From Stereocaulon alpinum (Eukaryota; Ascomycota; Lecanoromycetes; Lecanorales; Stereocaulaceae), in NCBI GenBank assembly GCA_018257865.1, contig JAEUBA010000184.1, positions 1 to 30,062 of the forward strand: DNA of 30,062 bases, given 5' to 3'. Each line of letters starts with the position of its first letter. Position 1 is the stretch's first letter. A program made the position numbers and the translations under genes. The notes beneath the pieces are model-generated. The model had not been told where the DNA came from, made no database searches, and saw nothing but the letters and a program-made list of their open reading frames with translations. Of the stretch, positions 10,013 to 20,900 are shown piece by piece.

Positions 10013-11504
10013 TAGAGGGAGAGCACCATCGAATACTTACCCTTGTGTGGTGCTGACTGATCGATCCTCCCATCGAAGAGGTCTATTCGTAATGCTACTT
10101 TCCAAGTCATAAGGAGGACCATCTTGCCTACGCCCTGGAAGAAATTCTTGGATACTCGAGCTCCTTAGTGCTAAAATCTCGTTCCTAATAGGTATTAGTG
10201 TTCAAATCGTGTGATAAAGCTTTCGCACATCTAACCTCTTATCCTTAACTACCTTTCAGAATCAGCCGCGCGGTAGACGTTTACTCTGTCTGGCAACGTC
10301 CTCAATCCACTTGAGCACCTCTCGAGGTGCGGGCAGTAATCAGTCGGGGCTTTCAGATTCAGAAGATCCTTAAGAAAAAGATTTGAAGGAGAGACCCTGA
10401 AGAGTCCCAAGGACTAAGTTCGAGAACAAAATCCTAAATGGTCCTCAGAAGTACTCCTGAAAGAAGAATCCTCAAGAAAAAGTCCTCTATGCTAGGTTCT
10501 GGCAATATTGCTGATCCTGAGACGTCAGCAAAGCATTAAGCAAAGATGCGACTCAACGCGATATTTTCTGTCGTTTCCTGATACTCTCAGAATTTTGTCT
10601 CTGCTGACCCTGAGCAGGACTTTAGAGTTGCAAGGTATCGGCGTAAAGAGCGAGCTCGACGCAGACGAAATTTCTCGAATAGCCGTTTGCTCCTGTCGTA
10701 ACACCGCTGCTTACTCTATGAACAAGGCTCGTGGGCAAGCCAGTCTTCAGCGCCGCAATCGTATGTTGAAAAGGACTATCATATGAATGACTATAAGCCT
10801 GTGATCCCGAAGATTAGAGCCACATTGCTGAATCTATAATTCATTGTTAATATAAGAAATGTACGCTCCCGACTGTCTGTTGAGGTCCATTTGACTACCG
10901 CTTCATCATAGTCTCTGGAACTTGGAGAAAGATAGCTAAAAAACCTAATTCGTAGGACGATCTGATCTCCGCTTCGGTTCGAAACAGCGTGTTCGAGATA
11001 TAAGCCACTGATTTAACCCGATTTTCACGAGGGTGACAGTGGGATCCAATAGATAAGACGTAGTTACTAGAAGTAAGTATCAAAATCTAGGCTGCTATTA
11101 ACCGTCATAGTTGGGGACTCTGAAAGCACAGCGACCCTCATCCCTTGGGGACTTAAGATGGCCAAGGATTGGAAACATTCAAACATTTTCATGCTGTAGG
11201 CGCTTCGAGCGAGTGGGGCAATAATCATTAAGGTCTTGTGTGTCGCAGGGGTTCTGATGCAAAGCAACCATTTATACCTCAGGCTGCAGGGGGGCCCGAA
11301 TGGAAGCGTATGGAAGCCAGGGAAGCCGCAGGATAGATGGACTCTATAGTGCAAGACTCTACCAGATGGTAAGAGGACACCGTAGGGTAGGACATGGTCG
11401 GGCAAAAGAGACTCGGCATATATGGCGGAGTCTCCATATTACTTGGAGCTCATCTGACCCTACATGAAACGCAGCTGCTTTAAAACTGGAATAGCAGAGA
11501 TGCT
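10013..11504. other. Gene-free stretch, 1.5 kb
   Basis: Short open frames occur on both strands (10508-10786 on plus, 11067-11405 on minus), but none starts with a well-placed ATG or resembles a family I know. A motif GAAGATCCTTAAGAAAAAG at about 10362-10380 recurs as GAAGAATCCTCAAGAAAAAG near 10463-10482, within a patch rich in TCCT/AAGA words. Nothing else was assigned. Confidence 0.4.
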
Positions 11505-11880
11505 GGAGCTCACCGGTAAGGAAGCCTTAGCTTTAATCTCTTGAGAGCAGTAATAAAATCCTTTCAAAGTTGAAGCACTCCACTTTAACGGCTTGGAAAT
11601 ACTATCAAAGGAGGTAAAGAGACTAGCCATCAATCACACTCCTGAATATATTGGGTACTAAGCAGAATCTGCGTCTTGCAAATGTCTTGATATTGTCAGA
11701 TAACTTATGATATCTTCCTCGATGATGAATTGGTTGCTGTCCTGTGATGAGCGGTGCAACTCAACGAGGACAGAGTGGCAGGTCGAAAGCTGGGTCATGA
11801 CAGGTTCGAATCTGTCTTGCAATTCCGCACCAGTGACTCTCCCAACGGTGTAGGCCACTCGCACCACCAATCTACTTTCC
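11505..11880 (-). pseudogene. Degraded copy of the isocitrate/isopropylmalate dehydrogenase-like gene (5' half)
   Basis: On the minus strand the 5' part reads RVAYTVGRVTGAELQDRFEP, aligning with RVGYTAGRGTGKELADVFEK of the gene at 8141. Further on it reads IFRSVIDG-stop-SLYLL and YFQAVKVECFNFER, aligning with IFRTAINAQSLYLV and RLQAVKVECFNREE. In-frame stops appear at 11625-11623 (TAG for CAG), 11607-11602 (TGA then TAG, for AGA CAG) and 11535-11527 (TAA, AGC, TAA; the second for CAA). At least three changes fit CpA to TpA. The frame also shifts near 11660. After FLTG a GTGAGC donor sits exactly where the active gene has GTATCA, so the copy kept the intron position. The 3' half is not recognisable and the ATG is lost. 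Confidence 0.8.
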
Positions 11881-13199
11881 TCAATTCAGTATGAAATTTA
11901 GGTTCCCCAACTAAATCCCTTCAGGACATGACGGATTCGATCGTGGTCGGCAGAACTCTGTGGCATTTCATGATCAAAGGCGTGTTGGCCATCGAACGAA
12001 CTCTGTCGGTGTAGCGATGTTCTACTTTTCTAGTAAGCTCAGCATTGCCTGAGCTGACAACGCAGCAAGGTGTGATGTTGCATGGCCGTAGAAATGCATG
12101 GAGTAGCTTTTACATCTGACAAGCAGGTGTAGTTCGCAACAACAAGCAATCTCTCGGGTTGAGAGGCAGCGAGAGTTGACCACTTGATGAGATGCTTCGT
12201 TGAGCCCGTTGTTCCAAGCTGTTCGGGCAAATTGCAATTACAGCCTGAAACACAGTGCCCTTACTCTCTCTCAAAGTGTTCACTTGCAAGCGGCTCTCAT
12301 ATGCGAGATAAGGTGCTTGTATTTGGAATATCGCAGTAATCATAGCGCTAGAATGTGTGTGTGAGAGCGTGTGTATGGAGAGAAATGAACGATCAAGAGA
12401 GTATCTTCTAGGGTCCTTGGAACGGAAGGATTCAGGGAATCAACGGTAGACAAGGCATGTTGGTTGATCAGGCAGAGTCCCCTAACCAATATACATGTAG
12501 GAGCCACTGGTTATAGCATACCCGTCTACAGAGTCTTGACACGTCATGTTGCCCCGCTGCTAGTGTCCGAAAGTGGCCAAACTTGGTTCGGACTTTTTGA
12601 AAAGCTGCCGTGCTCACGACCGGTTTGCCGGAATCATGGGAGCCCATTTTCCCATACGAATTTGCCTGCTTGCTTCGCATTTGATCATCAAGTTGATCAA
12701 TTCCGCCAATCTCATTTTCAGGGACACTCGGGGTTTCAGGGCTAATTAGTCTGTAAGGAGTCCGTCCACGTCTGGTTTCAGAGCTACTTGCACGCTTTAT
12801 TGTATTGCTTTACCCGTTATTTGAAGACGACATCGGTCATTGAGATTGATGGCAAACCTATTTGCGCCTAACGGCTAAGCCGGGATCGGCTTATATCGCT
12901 TATTTAGAAGACAATAATTGATGATTGGCACAGAAAGCTTTGATGCAGCGAACAGCAGAATCCTATTAGATGTAATTGTGTAGCTGCAAATTGGAGTAAT
13001 AACACCTCTGATTAATGTTCTACTATTAGACATCGCGTTTCATTAATTCTGAGAGTCATCCTAAATATTCAAATTTTTTGAAAATGGAGCCTGTCAAGAA
13101 GCTAACCCCAATAAATGCAGGTTGCTCTCTGAAGGCAAAGTCTAGGCTCGAAGTCTGTGATTCCATTCCTCCTTTAATCTTGTTCACCTATCGTAGCAT
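11881..13199. other. Gene-free stretch downstream of the A-T gene
   Basis: This 1.3-kb stretch lies 3' of the A-T gene (minus) and 5' of the pseudogene (minus). Open frames on the minus strand at 12022-12343 overlap one another and none is convincing. A TG-rich patch lies at 12353-12376. An 18-bp hairpin with 7-bp arms (TAAGCCG GGAT CGGCTTA) lies at 12876-12893. No reductase or thioesterase remnant that could have belonged to the A-T gene was seen. Confidence 0.4.
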
Positions 13200-15168
13200 T
13201 CATGTATTCACGATGCCATTGCTTTTGAGAACACATTCCAGCTTTGCAACACTCGGATTCTCCCATATCGTGTCCGGCGATAATCCAACGAACTGTGGTT
13301 GATTGGCACAAACAAAAGTGTTGATGCTCTTCGTCAAGGCCTTAGCTTGTAACGAGTCAAGCCCCAGCTCGAACAAATTAGAGTCATAGCCAACTCCTTC
13401 CAGTGTCGTCTCGCTCGCAATGGCTTGGAAAAGGGACTGACATATTGTATCCCCGCCTGCGAAGGTGGCGGGTTGAGATTCGGAGCCAGGTTTATGGCTA
13501 TAGAGCTCATCAATCTCGTTTTTATACAGCTCCAATGTCATCATACGCTGTACGGTCCCTTTCGCAGCACGAGGAATAGGCTTTTCTGGCTTGGTGAAGG
13601 TGATGAAGTCTCTCATTATCTTGGAGTGGGTGGGACTGCTCTTGTTAGCGGCTTGGACGGTAGGCCAGATTTCTTTGAGAAGATGATCTGTATCGCCAAG
13701 GAACTTCCTCGGTTCCACTAACAGAGAAGCTTGGAATTTTCCATGGCCGGCCACAAGTGCAGAAAGTATTGCAGGATGTGCTGTGATGACAGCCTCTAGT
13801 GTTACCGGGTTGAATTTTTCTCCGGTAGAGAAAGCTATGATGTCGTCGGTCCTTCCACAAAGCCGCATCAAGCTTGGTTTACTCGGATGCTCATCGTACA
13901 AGTCTTTCATTGGGAATTCATCGATATCTGGGAATGTCGAGAAGACACTCTGAAACAGCTCGATTGTGTCATCGCGAACAATGAAATGCTCGTAAAGGGT
14001 TTGCCCTTCAATCTCCAGGGGCCGGAAGTCGTAGCCCATAAAGGAGCTGTAACGGACGTACTCCCAATCAGATGGGTCACTAAGTTCAATAGCAGGTAAT
14101 CCAACTTCAGTTGATCCAGTGAGAGTAATTAGTCTCGTCTTCGATGCGACTCGGTCTCCTACTTCCTTCGGCAGAGGCCCCCCCGCATAGATGATGTACT
14201 GCAGATGTTTGAGGCGATCAAAAGACAGTGAGTCATCCGCCAAATCGACTAGGATCGACGGCAGTAGAGCGCTGCCTTGAAGGTTCGCACTTGCACTACA
14301 ATGAATCCTGTCTACCAGCCTTGCAGTCAACGGGACGTTGGGTGGCGGTAATACACAGGTCAGCTCGCAGTATATTCCGAGGCCTAGCAGGTAGCACATG
14401 CTTGCCGCATGGAAAAGCGAGAATGCCAGGAACATCCGCTTTCCCTTGAAAGAAGGGCCAATGACCTCGTGACCCCCCAAAGCTGGTATGAGATGATAGG
14501 CGTCGATAGCCGACAACGTCCCGTGTCTCATGATAATAGGCTTAGGTATTCCGGTTGATCCTGAAGTATGCAAGACCACCAGGGGCTCTAGACGTGCCTC
14601 AGCGAACGACTTTTGATAAACGTACTCTGGAACACTCCCAGCTTGCATGAAGAATTCCAGTTCTGGGAAAACAATCACTTTCATTCTTCTCTCACTCAAG
14701 ATTTGCTGCACGATTAGCGGTGGCACTTGTGGCATGAGAAAGGTGTCACAGCAGGTAGCTTCGAGTAGAGATAGGTGCGCAGACAGACTGTTTCGGTGAG
14801 AGGTGAAGAATGCCTAGATGATCGATGAGTTCGCATATACAGGCTTTTTTAGGTCCAGATACTACACTGACTTTGTAACCTGTCTTCACCGCTGCAAACA
14901 TGAGGATTGTGTAGCGTAAATCCGCGGGTCCTAAGTACCCAACGGTGTCAAAATGTTGGCTCCTGCCAAGCCGTTGTTCAATCCACCAGGAGCATCTATC
15001 AATAGCTGTAGCCAATTGACGAAAGTTGACATCAATAAAGCCATCTTCTGGTTCTGATGATTTGGGAATGGCAACGAAGGGACGGGAGTAATCGGAATTG
15101 GCGAGCTTGTCGATGAGATCTGGGAGAAGCCTGCGTCCGTAACTGGGCAAAGTGCTGCTGTTTGCCAT
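13200..15168 (-). CDS. NRPS-like adenylation-thiolation (A-T) didomain protein, no reductase
   Basis: Two exons, 15168-14872 and 14813-13200, are joined across a 58-bp intron (GTCAGT...CTAG); the join reads ...AVKTGYK|AFFTSHRNSL..., continuing the usual family sequence. The predicted protein has 636 residues. The adenylation domain covers about residues 20-500, with the ATP-binding VVLHTSGSTGIPKP near 175-189, IIYAGGPLP, a TGSTEVG turn and LCGRTDDIIAFSTGEK. A carrier domain with NLFELGLDSLQAK follows; the phosphopantetheine serine is near residue 586. The protein stops about 50 residues after it, whereas the related A-T-R enzymes continue with a reductase. The ATG (ACCATGGCA context) is the first in frame. 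It would activate an acid with ATP and load it on its own carrier; release must then be in trans, or the protein has lost its C-terminus. It is divergent from the rhodopsin-domain gene. Confidence 0.85.
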
Positions 15169-16286
15169 GGTACAATAATAAGAACAGTCTTCGCCGGTCT
15201 AGAGCAAAATAATCTTGTGAGCCCTGAGATGCAGTCTGCATTACATTTCGTTGTTTCCCATCGTTTTGGAATCAAGGGACCGAATCTGGTGACTCATGGA
15301 AATTGACGTCATTGTGGAATTGCTCCTTTTGACAGGCTATTGGGTTCGCTCCGTGTGTCTAGCAATACGAGTCCCGATTTTGAAAAGCTGAGGAGGATTT
15401 AGGAAAAGCTGTGTTAATTACGCTGTTTATTACTGTACAGTATTCTAGTCAGACGATCTCCTTCCGTCCCGGTTCCCCGAGCCCGCAGAGAGTCCGTCGC
15501 AGATGTTTCCTGAATCGGAAGGAACATCGGCGATCCTGCAACGTTGCAGCACTCCTACATTCCTATTTCTGTCCGTTTGTGCAACTCCGTCCAACACACC
15601 GTAGCATTACGGCACATCAATTCCCAAACCTCTCGTCACCGGTAAAGACCCCAGGCTTCCCATAGGCTCCTGCTGGCTTCGCAAAGCGGAGTCGCTACTC
15701 AAGGTAGAGTGGTGGAATAGCGCGCAAGGCAGCTTTGTCTTTGTGACGCACTCAGCGTCTGCGGAGCGACCTATCCATGTCGTCATGCGACTTCGACAGC
15801 AGTTCAACAGGAAACGTTTCTGGCCATAGATCTGCGTAAGCAACTCAAGGATCTGCTGGATCGACCTGACATTATCCTATTTCGTTCCGTCATGCCACTC
15901 TGACAGCAGTTTATCAGGAGAAGTTTCTAGCCCTAGGTCTGCGTAAGCATCTAGCTTCTTCGAAGTGCCCGTTCTGGCTTCGTCGCCGGCAGCATGCTAT
16001 GTGATCTTCTACGTTACAGAGGGGTCGTGGGTAGCCCGCTAACATTTTGGAGTACCTGTCTACTTGGCTATGCATGTCTTACTCTCACGCAGAGGGTGCT
16101 CCTTCGTACTGGGTATCCAATGCCCTGATAACTCCGTATCAGACCCTTGTTTCATGGTCAATATTTGCGAGGATCATCTTGGTACCGCCACAAAGCCGCA
16201 GGATCTATTCCTCTACTAATATCCTGACTTGCTCTCCGTAATGGCTCTACACTTTTGCAACTCTCGTTTCCTGAAATCGTGCAAAA
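15169..16286. promoter_or_regulatory. Divergent promoter region between the A-T and rhodopsin-domain genes
   Basis: About 1.1 kb separates two outward-facing start codons, so both promoters must lie here. A duplicated segment occupies 15781-15949. A TTCC-N6-GGAA inverted word occurs near 15508-15522, and CGG/CCG triplets, which zinc-cluster regulators of fungi often bind, are scattered, but no operator can be assigned. Open frames such as 15411-15665 and 16047-16241 show no recognisable protein. Confidence 0.5.
15781..15949. repeat. 62-bp direct repeat, period 107
   Basis: The segment 15781-15842 (CGTCATGCGACTTCGACAGC...) recurs at 15888-15949 (CGTCATGCCACTCTGACAGC...) with about 11 differences. 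Both end in TCTGCGTAAGCA. A preceding GGA(G/T)CGACCT word is also shared, upstream of each unit. The duplication sits in the middle of the divergent promoter region. Confidence 0.7.
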
Positions 16287-17562
16287 ATGCCAAGTATATA
16301 CCATCAAAGCCTCACAGCAGAGATATTTGGCATCACCGGCGCGTTGCTATGTCTACCCTCGCTTGCAGTAACGTTGCGAATAATTTCACGTAGGCTCTCA
16401 TCCGCTTCTTTCTGGTGGGATGATTGGACTATAATTGCTGCTTTGGTAAAATCTACTATTCTATTATCCTTGTCTAAAATACTTTGGTCTTCGCTAATTT
16501 TGGACTTTCCAGATATTGTACTATAGCCTCACTGCTTGCTACTGGGTCCAAGCTATTGCAGGAGGGTTAGGCCGCCATTCAGAGACCGTGGGTGGGCCTA
16601 TAGGTCAACACATGCTGGTAAAATTCTATCAGGTAAACCAGCACCAACTTCAAACTTTTGGCTAATCGAGAGTTAACTGTGTGATTTTGAGTCCTTTATG
16701 GCAATTCAAATATTCTATTTCAGCACATCAGTCACCTTCAAGACTTCCTTGATCCTCCTATACTACCGCCTCTTTGGCGTCGTCCGATGGTTTCGAACGG
16801 TTCTCATATTCGCAGAGATCACGGTTGCCTGCTATTTCTTTGTATGTCTATTCGTCGCCATATTCGAATGCAAACCCGTCTCTTTCTCCTGGAACAAAAA
16901 CATTCCCGGTGGTTCCTGTATAAATCAAACTGCATTCTATCGATGGAACGGAGTCGCAAATCTATTGATCGATCTCATGATCCTAAGTCTTACCTTTCCA
17001 ATGGTATGGCGATTACAGATCAGCTTCCGCCAAAAATTGACTTTGAGTGGGATTTTCGCCCTTGGAAGCTTGTACGCATAGATTCCAATTGTATTGGGAG
17101 CCCAGAAAGCGCTGACATGACAGCAGTGTTTTCATAACGTCCGTTATCCGCGTTACGAGCTTCGAACATCTCCACCCCAACGACGAAAGTTATACTGGCG
17201 TTGCACCCGCACTGTGGACCGAAGCCGAACAGTCTCTCGGTATCGTCTGCGCTTGTCTCCCCTGCCTACGTCCGCTCTTTGGCCGTTTGTTACTCGGTAG
17301 TACTCAAAACACTGCCAGCGGCACCACTGGAAGTCGCGATATTCGGTTGAAGAAGCTGAGCGCCAAAGGACCTATCATGGGCAGCAACTCAGGCGAAGGA
17401 AGCCGAGCGGCGGATTTCATTCGGTTGCCGGAGGAAAACTTCCAGTCGCAGGTCACGGCGAATGCGATCACGGCTCCTCACCATGATCCCAAATTGGGGC
17501 CTGAAACGATTTTGAAGAGTCATTCATTTGAGGTAAGCTTCGGTAATGTGGAGAGGTTTTAG
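16287..17562 (+). CDS. Fungal rhodopsin-domain integral membrane protein (SAT4-like), 4 exons
   Basis: Predicted exons are 16287-16445, 16513-16632, 16692-17071 and 17127-17562, giving about 364 residues. Introns are GTAAAA...CCAG, GTAAAC...TGAG and GTACGC...GCAG; each removes in-frame stops or a frame break. Family marks are WWDDWTIIAAL after the second membrane segment, GGLGRH, TFKTSLILLYYRLFGVVRWF, an NGVANLLIDLMILSLTFPM helix, IRVTSFE and CLPCLRPLFGR before a hydrophilic tail. These are typical of the seven-helix fungal rhodopsin-like domain (plasma-membrane proteins of mostly unknown function; the name does not imply retinal binding). The last intron has tandem CAGCAG acceptors (ending 17123 or 17126), which could give two forms differing by one residue. 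The exon 3 start is the least certain join. It converges on the oxidoreductase gene with a 272-bp gap. Confidence 0.8.
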
Positions 17563-17834
17563 CTTGAACGACTTCAAGGGCAATAGTGTGGGTACGTTGA
17601 GCTACTACACTTGGATGAGGAGGCTCTTCTGGCCTCTGTGCGACATATCGTGTATACAACTACTGTATCAAATGTTCTCTTGCGGGCAGCGATTTCTGAG
17701 AATATGTAATCCTTCTAACTCCTGCCAGTAGTACCTCAACAGCCACTGGTCATTCACTCTCTACCAATTGCAAGGATATTTCGTACCCAGACTTTGTCTT
17801 ACAGCCTGCCAATTTCACGTTGCCCCTTACATCG

Positions 17835-19797
17835 TCATTCCCCGTTCAGTATCTCACTTGAGAGTTTCTCCGCCAATGCATAAACCGTTGATTGAGGGTG
17901 CCCCGGGGGAAGGAACGGAAAGCTGCTTGCGTCGATCACTCTCAGTCCTTGCGTCCCGTACACCCGCGCTGAAGCATCAATCACGGCCATAGTATCGTTT
18001 GGTCTCCCCATCTTGCAGGTAGCACTTGCGTGCCATATAGGTGTAACGACACCTCGTATCCATTCAAGGATTTCCGCATCCGTCTGCACCGCTGGTCCAG
18101 GAAATTGCTCTTCTCCAATGGTAATGTTGCTGAGAATACTCCATATCTCGCGCTGTCTCCGCAAAGCAGCAACAGCTACCTCCGCATCAGCCGGATCCGT
18201 GAGCCAACCGGGGTTGATAAGGGGCGCATCCAGCATACTGCTACTATTTATCGAGACATTGCCGCGGCTGAGAGGGGCGATTAGGGCTGTGGCTAACGAA
18301 GCGTAATTGTAGCCATCGTGGGGATCTGCAGTCTGGTGCTTTGCTTGATTGCCAAGGAAAGCGCTTGCGGGGAGCCACTCGAGCTCCGGCCAATCGGTGG
18401 GAAATTCACTGAGAGCATTGCGGGTGGAAGACGTTAGGTTGCTGCGGTACTTGGCGGGAAGTTTCTCCCATCCATAGACCCCCGGGGCGACAATTGAGAG
18501 AGGACCTGTCGCCTCTGTCAGATACGCTTCCACTGCTTCAGCGTAAGCCGCCGAGTCACTCTGTAGCGTAGAGGCAGTCTCGAATTTGACGCGGAATGAA
18601 GATCCGAACCAAGGTTGATCCCATAAATTTTGGCCTACACCAGGAAGGTCCTTCACGACTGAGATACCCAGGCCCTCGAGAAGCTTTTTGGGACCAAGTC
18701 CGGATACCATAAGTATCTGCGGGGATTGAAAAGCACCAGCAGACACAATGATCTCTCTCCTAGCTTCTAGAACGTAGTCGACTCCTCCAGTGGTCACAAG
18801 GACTCCTTTAGCAGTGTTATTCTGGAATATGATCTTTTGTACAAGACTTTGTTTATAAACTTGCAACGTGGTATCTCTGATTGCGCGTTGCAGAAAGGCC
18901 GACTCCGATGATGATCTGTGTGCATTGACGGGATCTATGGTGAAAGTTGCATAAGCAGAGCCTATCAAATTGCCACTGTTGAAGCCGTTGATGGCCGGCA
19001 TCCCCATTTTCTCTAGTGCAGGCTGGATCCAGCTGGTGAACACATCCTCATAGTTGTTGTATGACACTTTCAAGGCCCCATTGCTGTTGTTAGCGAGGAA
19101 GGCGGTAGGATCTTCAAGTACGGTACTATTGATGAAAAGTCCAGCCTTGGGTCCAGAATATTGGATATCTTTCTTATAATATGGCAGAAAGTTATCGAAA
19201 TTATAGCTTGAGTCCCCGACTTCAGTTGCCCACTGCTCGAGAGATGCTTTGGTTGGCCTATTCTGATGAGTACGCGCAATGGAAAGCGAGGGATGGACAA
19301 ACCTCTGGTATAACATATAATTCCTTGCAGATGAACCGCCCAAAGTTTTACCACGTGCATAGTGGATGCTTCGCTCGTTCGCACCCTACCATAAGTGAGA
19401 CGTGAGACAAATGATATATCCTTAGTCTCGAACATACTGCTTGCGGTATCGTGTCAAATCCCCAGTCGACAAGAGGCTGCGTATCATTTGGGCTTGTCCC
19501 TGTGTAAAATGAAGCATCGCCCGGAATCACACTGATATTACCATTGTCAACCTCGTAGAAAGCTCCGGCCTCGATGACAGCAACACTGATAGAAGCATCA
19601 CCGGCCAATTTGGCAGCTACCGCCAGACCAGCCGTACCGCCACCGATGACGACGTAGTCGAACGAGGCGTTTCCGGGAACACCGAAAGAGCTCCCCAGGA
19701 TTGGGTGCTTAGTGCTCTGTCCAGGGGATGGCATAGGCCGTGCAGATATGGACAAGGCACCGAGAGCTGACACTAATACTAGTTTCACAATATGCAT
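17835..19797 (-). CDS. Secreted GMC-family FAD oxidoreductase (3 exons)
   Basis: Predicted exons are 19797-19438, 19385-19303 and 19257-17835, giving 621 residues, usual for glucose-methanol-choline oxidoreductases. The 52-bp first intron (GTATGT...GTAG) joins DTIPQA to GANERSIHYARGKTLGGSSA; the 45-bp second intron (GTTTGT...ATAG) is in frame, and its removal restores YQRPTKASLEQW. The start MHIVKLVLVSALGALSISA is a signal peptide. Family marks are FDYVVIGGGTAGLA for FAD (IGGGTAG at 51-57), the ARGKTLGGSSARNYM signature, AGAFQSPQILMVSGLG, and C-terminal WHASATCKMG and PPGHPQST, giving the His/His pair at about 557 and 601. It should oxidise an alcohol (aryl or sugar-like) outside the cell or in a secretory compartment. 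In context it may perform a late step on the product or defend the cell; the substrate is unknown. It is divergent from the transporter gene. Confidence 0.9.
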
Positions 19798-20900
19798 GAT
19801 GGTGCAGGTAGAGAGTGAACGAATGCAAGTACCGCTGAAATGCATGTTGAATGGGTTATAGCCTTCCAGCGCGCACACACATTGCGACCTTCTGATCTCC
19901 CAGAAAAGAGTTTCGATGATGCAGGGTGTAGACCTCAAGTGATTTGCCATTGATCGGCTGCAAATCACCTCATATACTAAACCCGAAAGAGACCAGATCG
20001 CCGCCTGATAACTCCCACGGTCGCGGTAAAGTACCTTGGGTAATAATAGGGCGTAAAATTATAAAATACAGTAATCGCGACCATTCTCAAGTACAAGAAG
20101 ATACGGAGGCTGACACCGAAAGCCGTAGAACGGCGCTAATCTAGTGTGCTAAGATAGAAGCCCTTACCCTAGCTTTCGATAACACCCCGGGAGAGGTTGC
20201 CCTATGCGACTGCCGTTAGGGGAAGCGGATAGCGGGCTTAGTCGCGCCGGAGTACCCGCAGATTACTACTTATCAGCTATTATACGCCTATAGCACGCCC
20301 TAAAGAGCCTATACTCCCGACCCCTACCGACCCGTATCTACGGGGCACGTTCTAGGGATCCAATCAAAAGTCAGGGCTAGGGCTTCGGAATTGGCACAGC
20401 AGAAGCGTTAGCGCCGTTCTAGGACTTTCAGGTCAGCCTTCGTACGTTTGCATGCAATAGAGGTTTGGGTCTATCTGCTTCGGGAGACCCATGCTCCATG
20501 GTCCAGGCGTCAATCCTTCAGCTTCCCTCATCATGCACAGAGTCCCCAAAGGAAGGCTAACGCCGGAGATTGCATGGAGGGAACCAAGAATGTAGTAAGC
20601 TATACGCGTAATCACACCTTCCTTTTGCAGATATTTGAGCTGGCAATGCTCTATGGTGCGGTACGCTGTCTCCTGCAATCCGGGCGACCGTTAATTGACA
20701 CTTACATCCGGCCGTTTCCGCGCAAGAACATACCGATGGAGTGGTCATTCCAATCAGGACTACCCCTGCAATGGTGACACTCCACCAGTAAAGCAAGACT
20801 GCAAGACAATTGCTTGTCTCACTCGAAACCGATTGCACACATTTTACGGAGACTGACATCAAAAAGTCTTGAATTCGTGGCATACTAATTAAGTGCAACG
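19798..20900. promoter_or_regulatory. Divergent promoter region between oxidoreductase and transporter, carrying a MITE
   Basis: These 1.1 kb lie between the outward-facing starts of the GMC oxidoreductase (19797) and the MFS transporter (20901). The fold-back element copy 2 occupies 20108-20438, leaving about 310 bp on the oxidoreductase side and 460 bp on the transporter side. No gene lies here. Whether the element separates a formerly shared control region is an inference. Confidence 0.55.
20108..20438 (-). mobile_element. Fold-back MITE-like element, copy 2
   Basis: The reverse complement of this 331-bp block matches copy 1 (6744-7078) along its whole length, with shared words such as GGGCGTGCTATAGGCGTATA, CGACTAAGCCCGCTATCCGC-like and ACCTCTCCCGGGGT. 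Terminal arms GGCTGACACCGAAAG and GGCTGACCTGAAAGTCCTAG (from the other end) are inverted. TACGGAGGCTGAC on one side and CGTACGAAGGCTGAC on the other suggest the arms extend a few bases further out. There is no coding capacity. It is inserted in the divergent promoter. Confidence 0.8.

Noticed and set aside
10362..10482. Tandem repeat of about 100 bp
   Set aside because: Only the 20-bp GAAGA(A)TCCT(T/C)AAGAAAAAG word is shared; the rest of the two units does not align.
11795..11825. tRNA T-arm-like word GACAGGTTCGAATCTGTC
   Set aside because: It lies inside the dehydrogenase pseudogene, where it encodes the conserved DRFEPVM part; no acceptor or anticodon arm fits around it.
12022..12343. Possible dehydrogenase-like fragment on the minus strand
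   Set aside because: A vague resemblance to a 3-hydroxyacyl-CoA dehydrogenase loop (QPERLLVVANY) could not be extended in either direction and three overlapping frames compete.
12876..12893. 18-bp hairpin TAAGCCG-GGAT-CGGCTTA as a terminator or regulator site
   Set aside because: It is short, about 310 bp past the A-T stop codon, without a U-run, and hairpin terminators are not used for fungal mRNA genes. The CCG-N4-CGG core is too common to claim a binding site.
14746..14871. Apparent frameshift splitting the A-T gene into two proteins
   Set aside because: A GTCAGT...CTAG intron (14814-14871) restores a continuous family-typical sequence, so the gene is intact, not broken.
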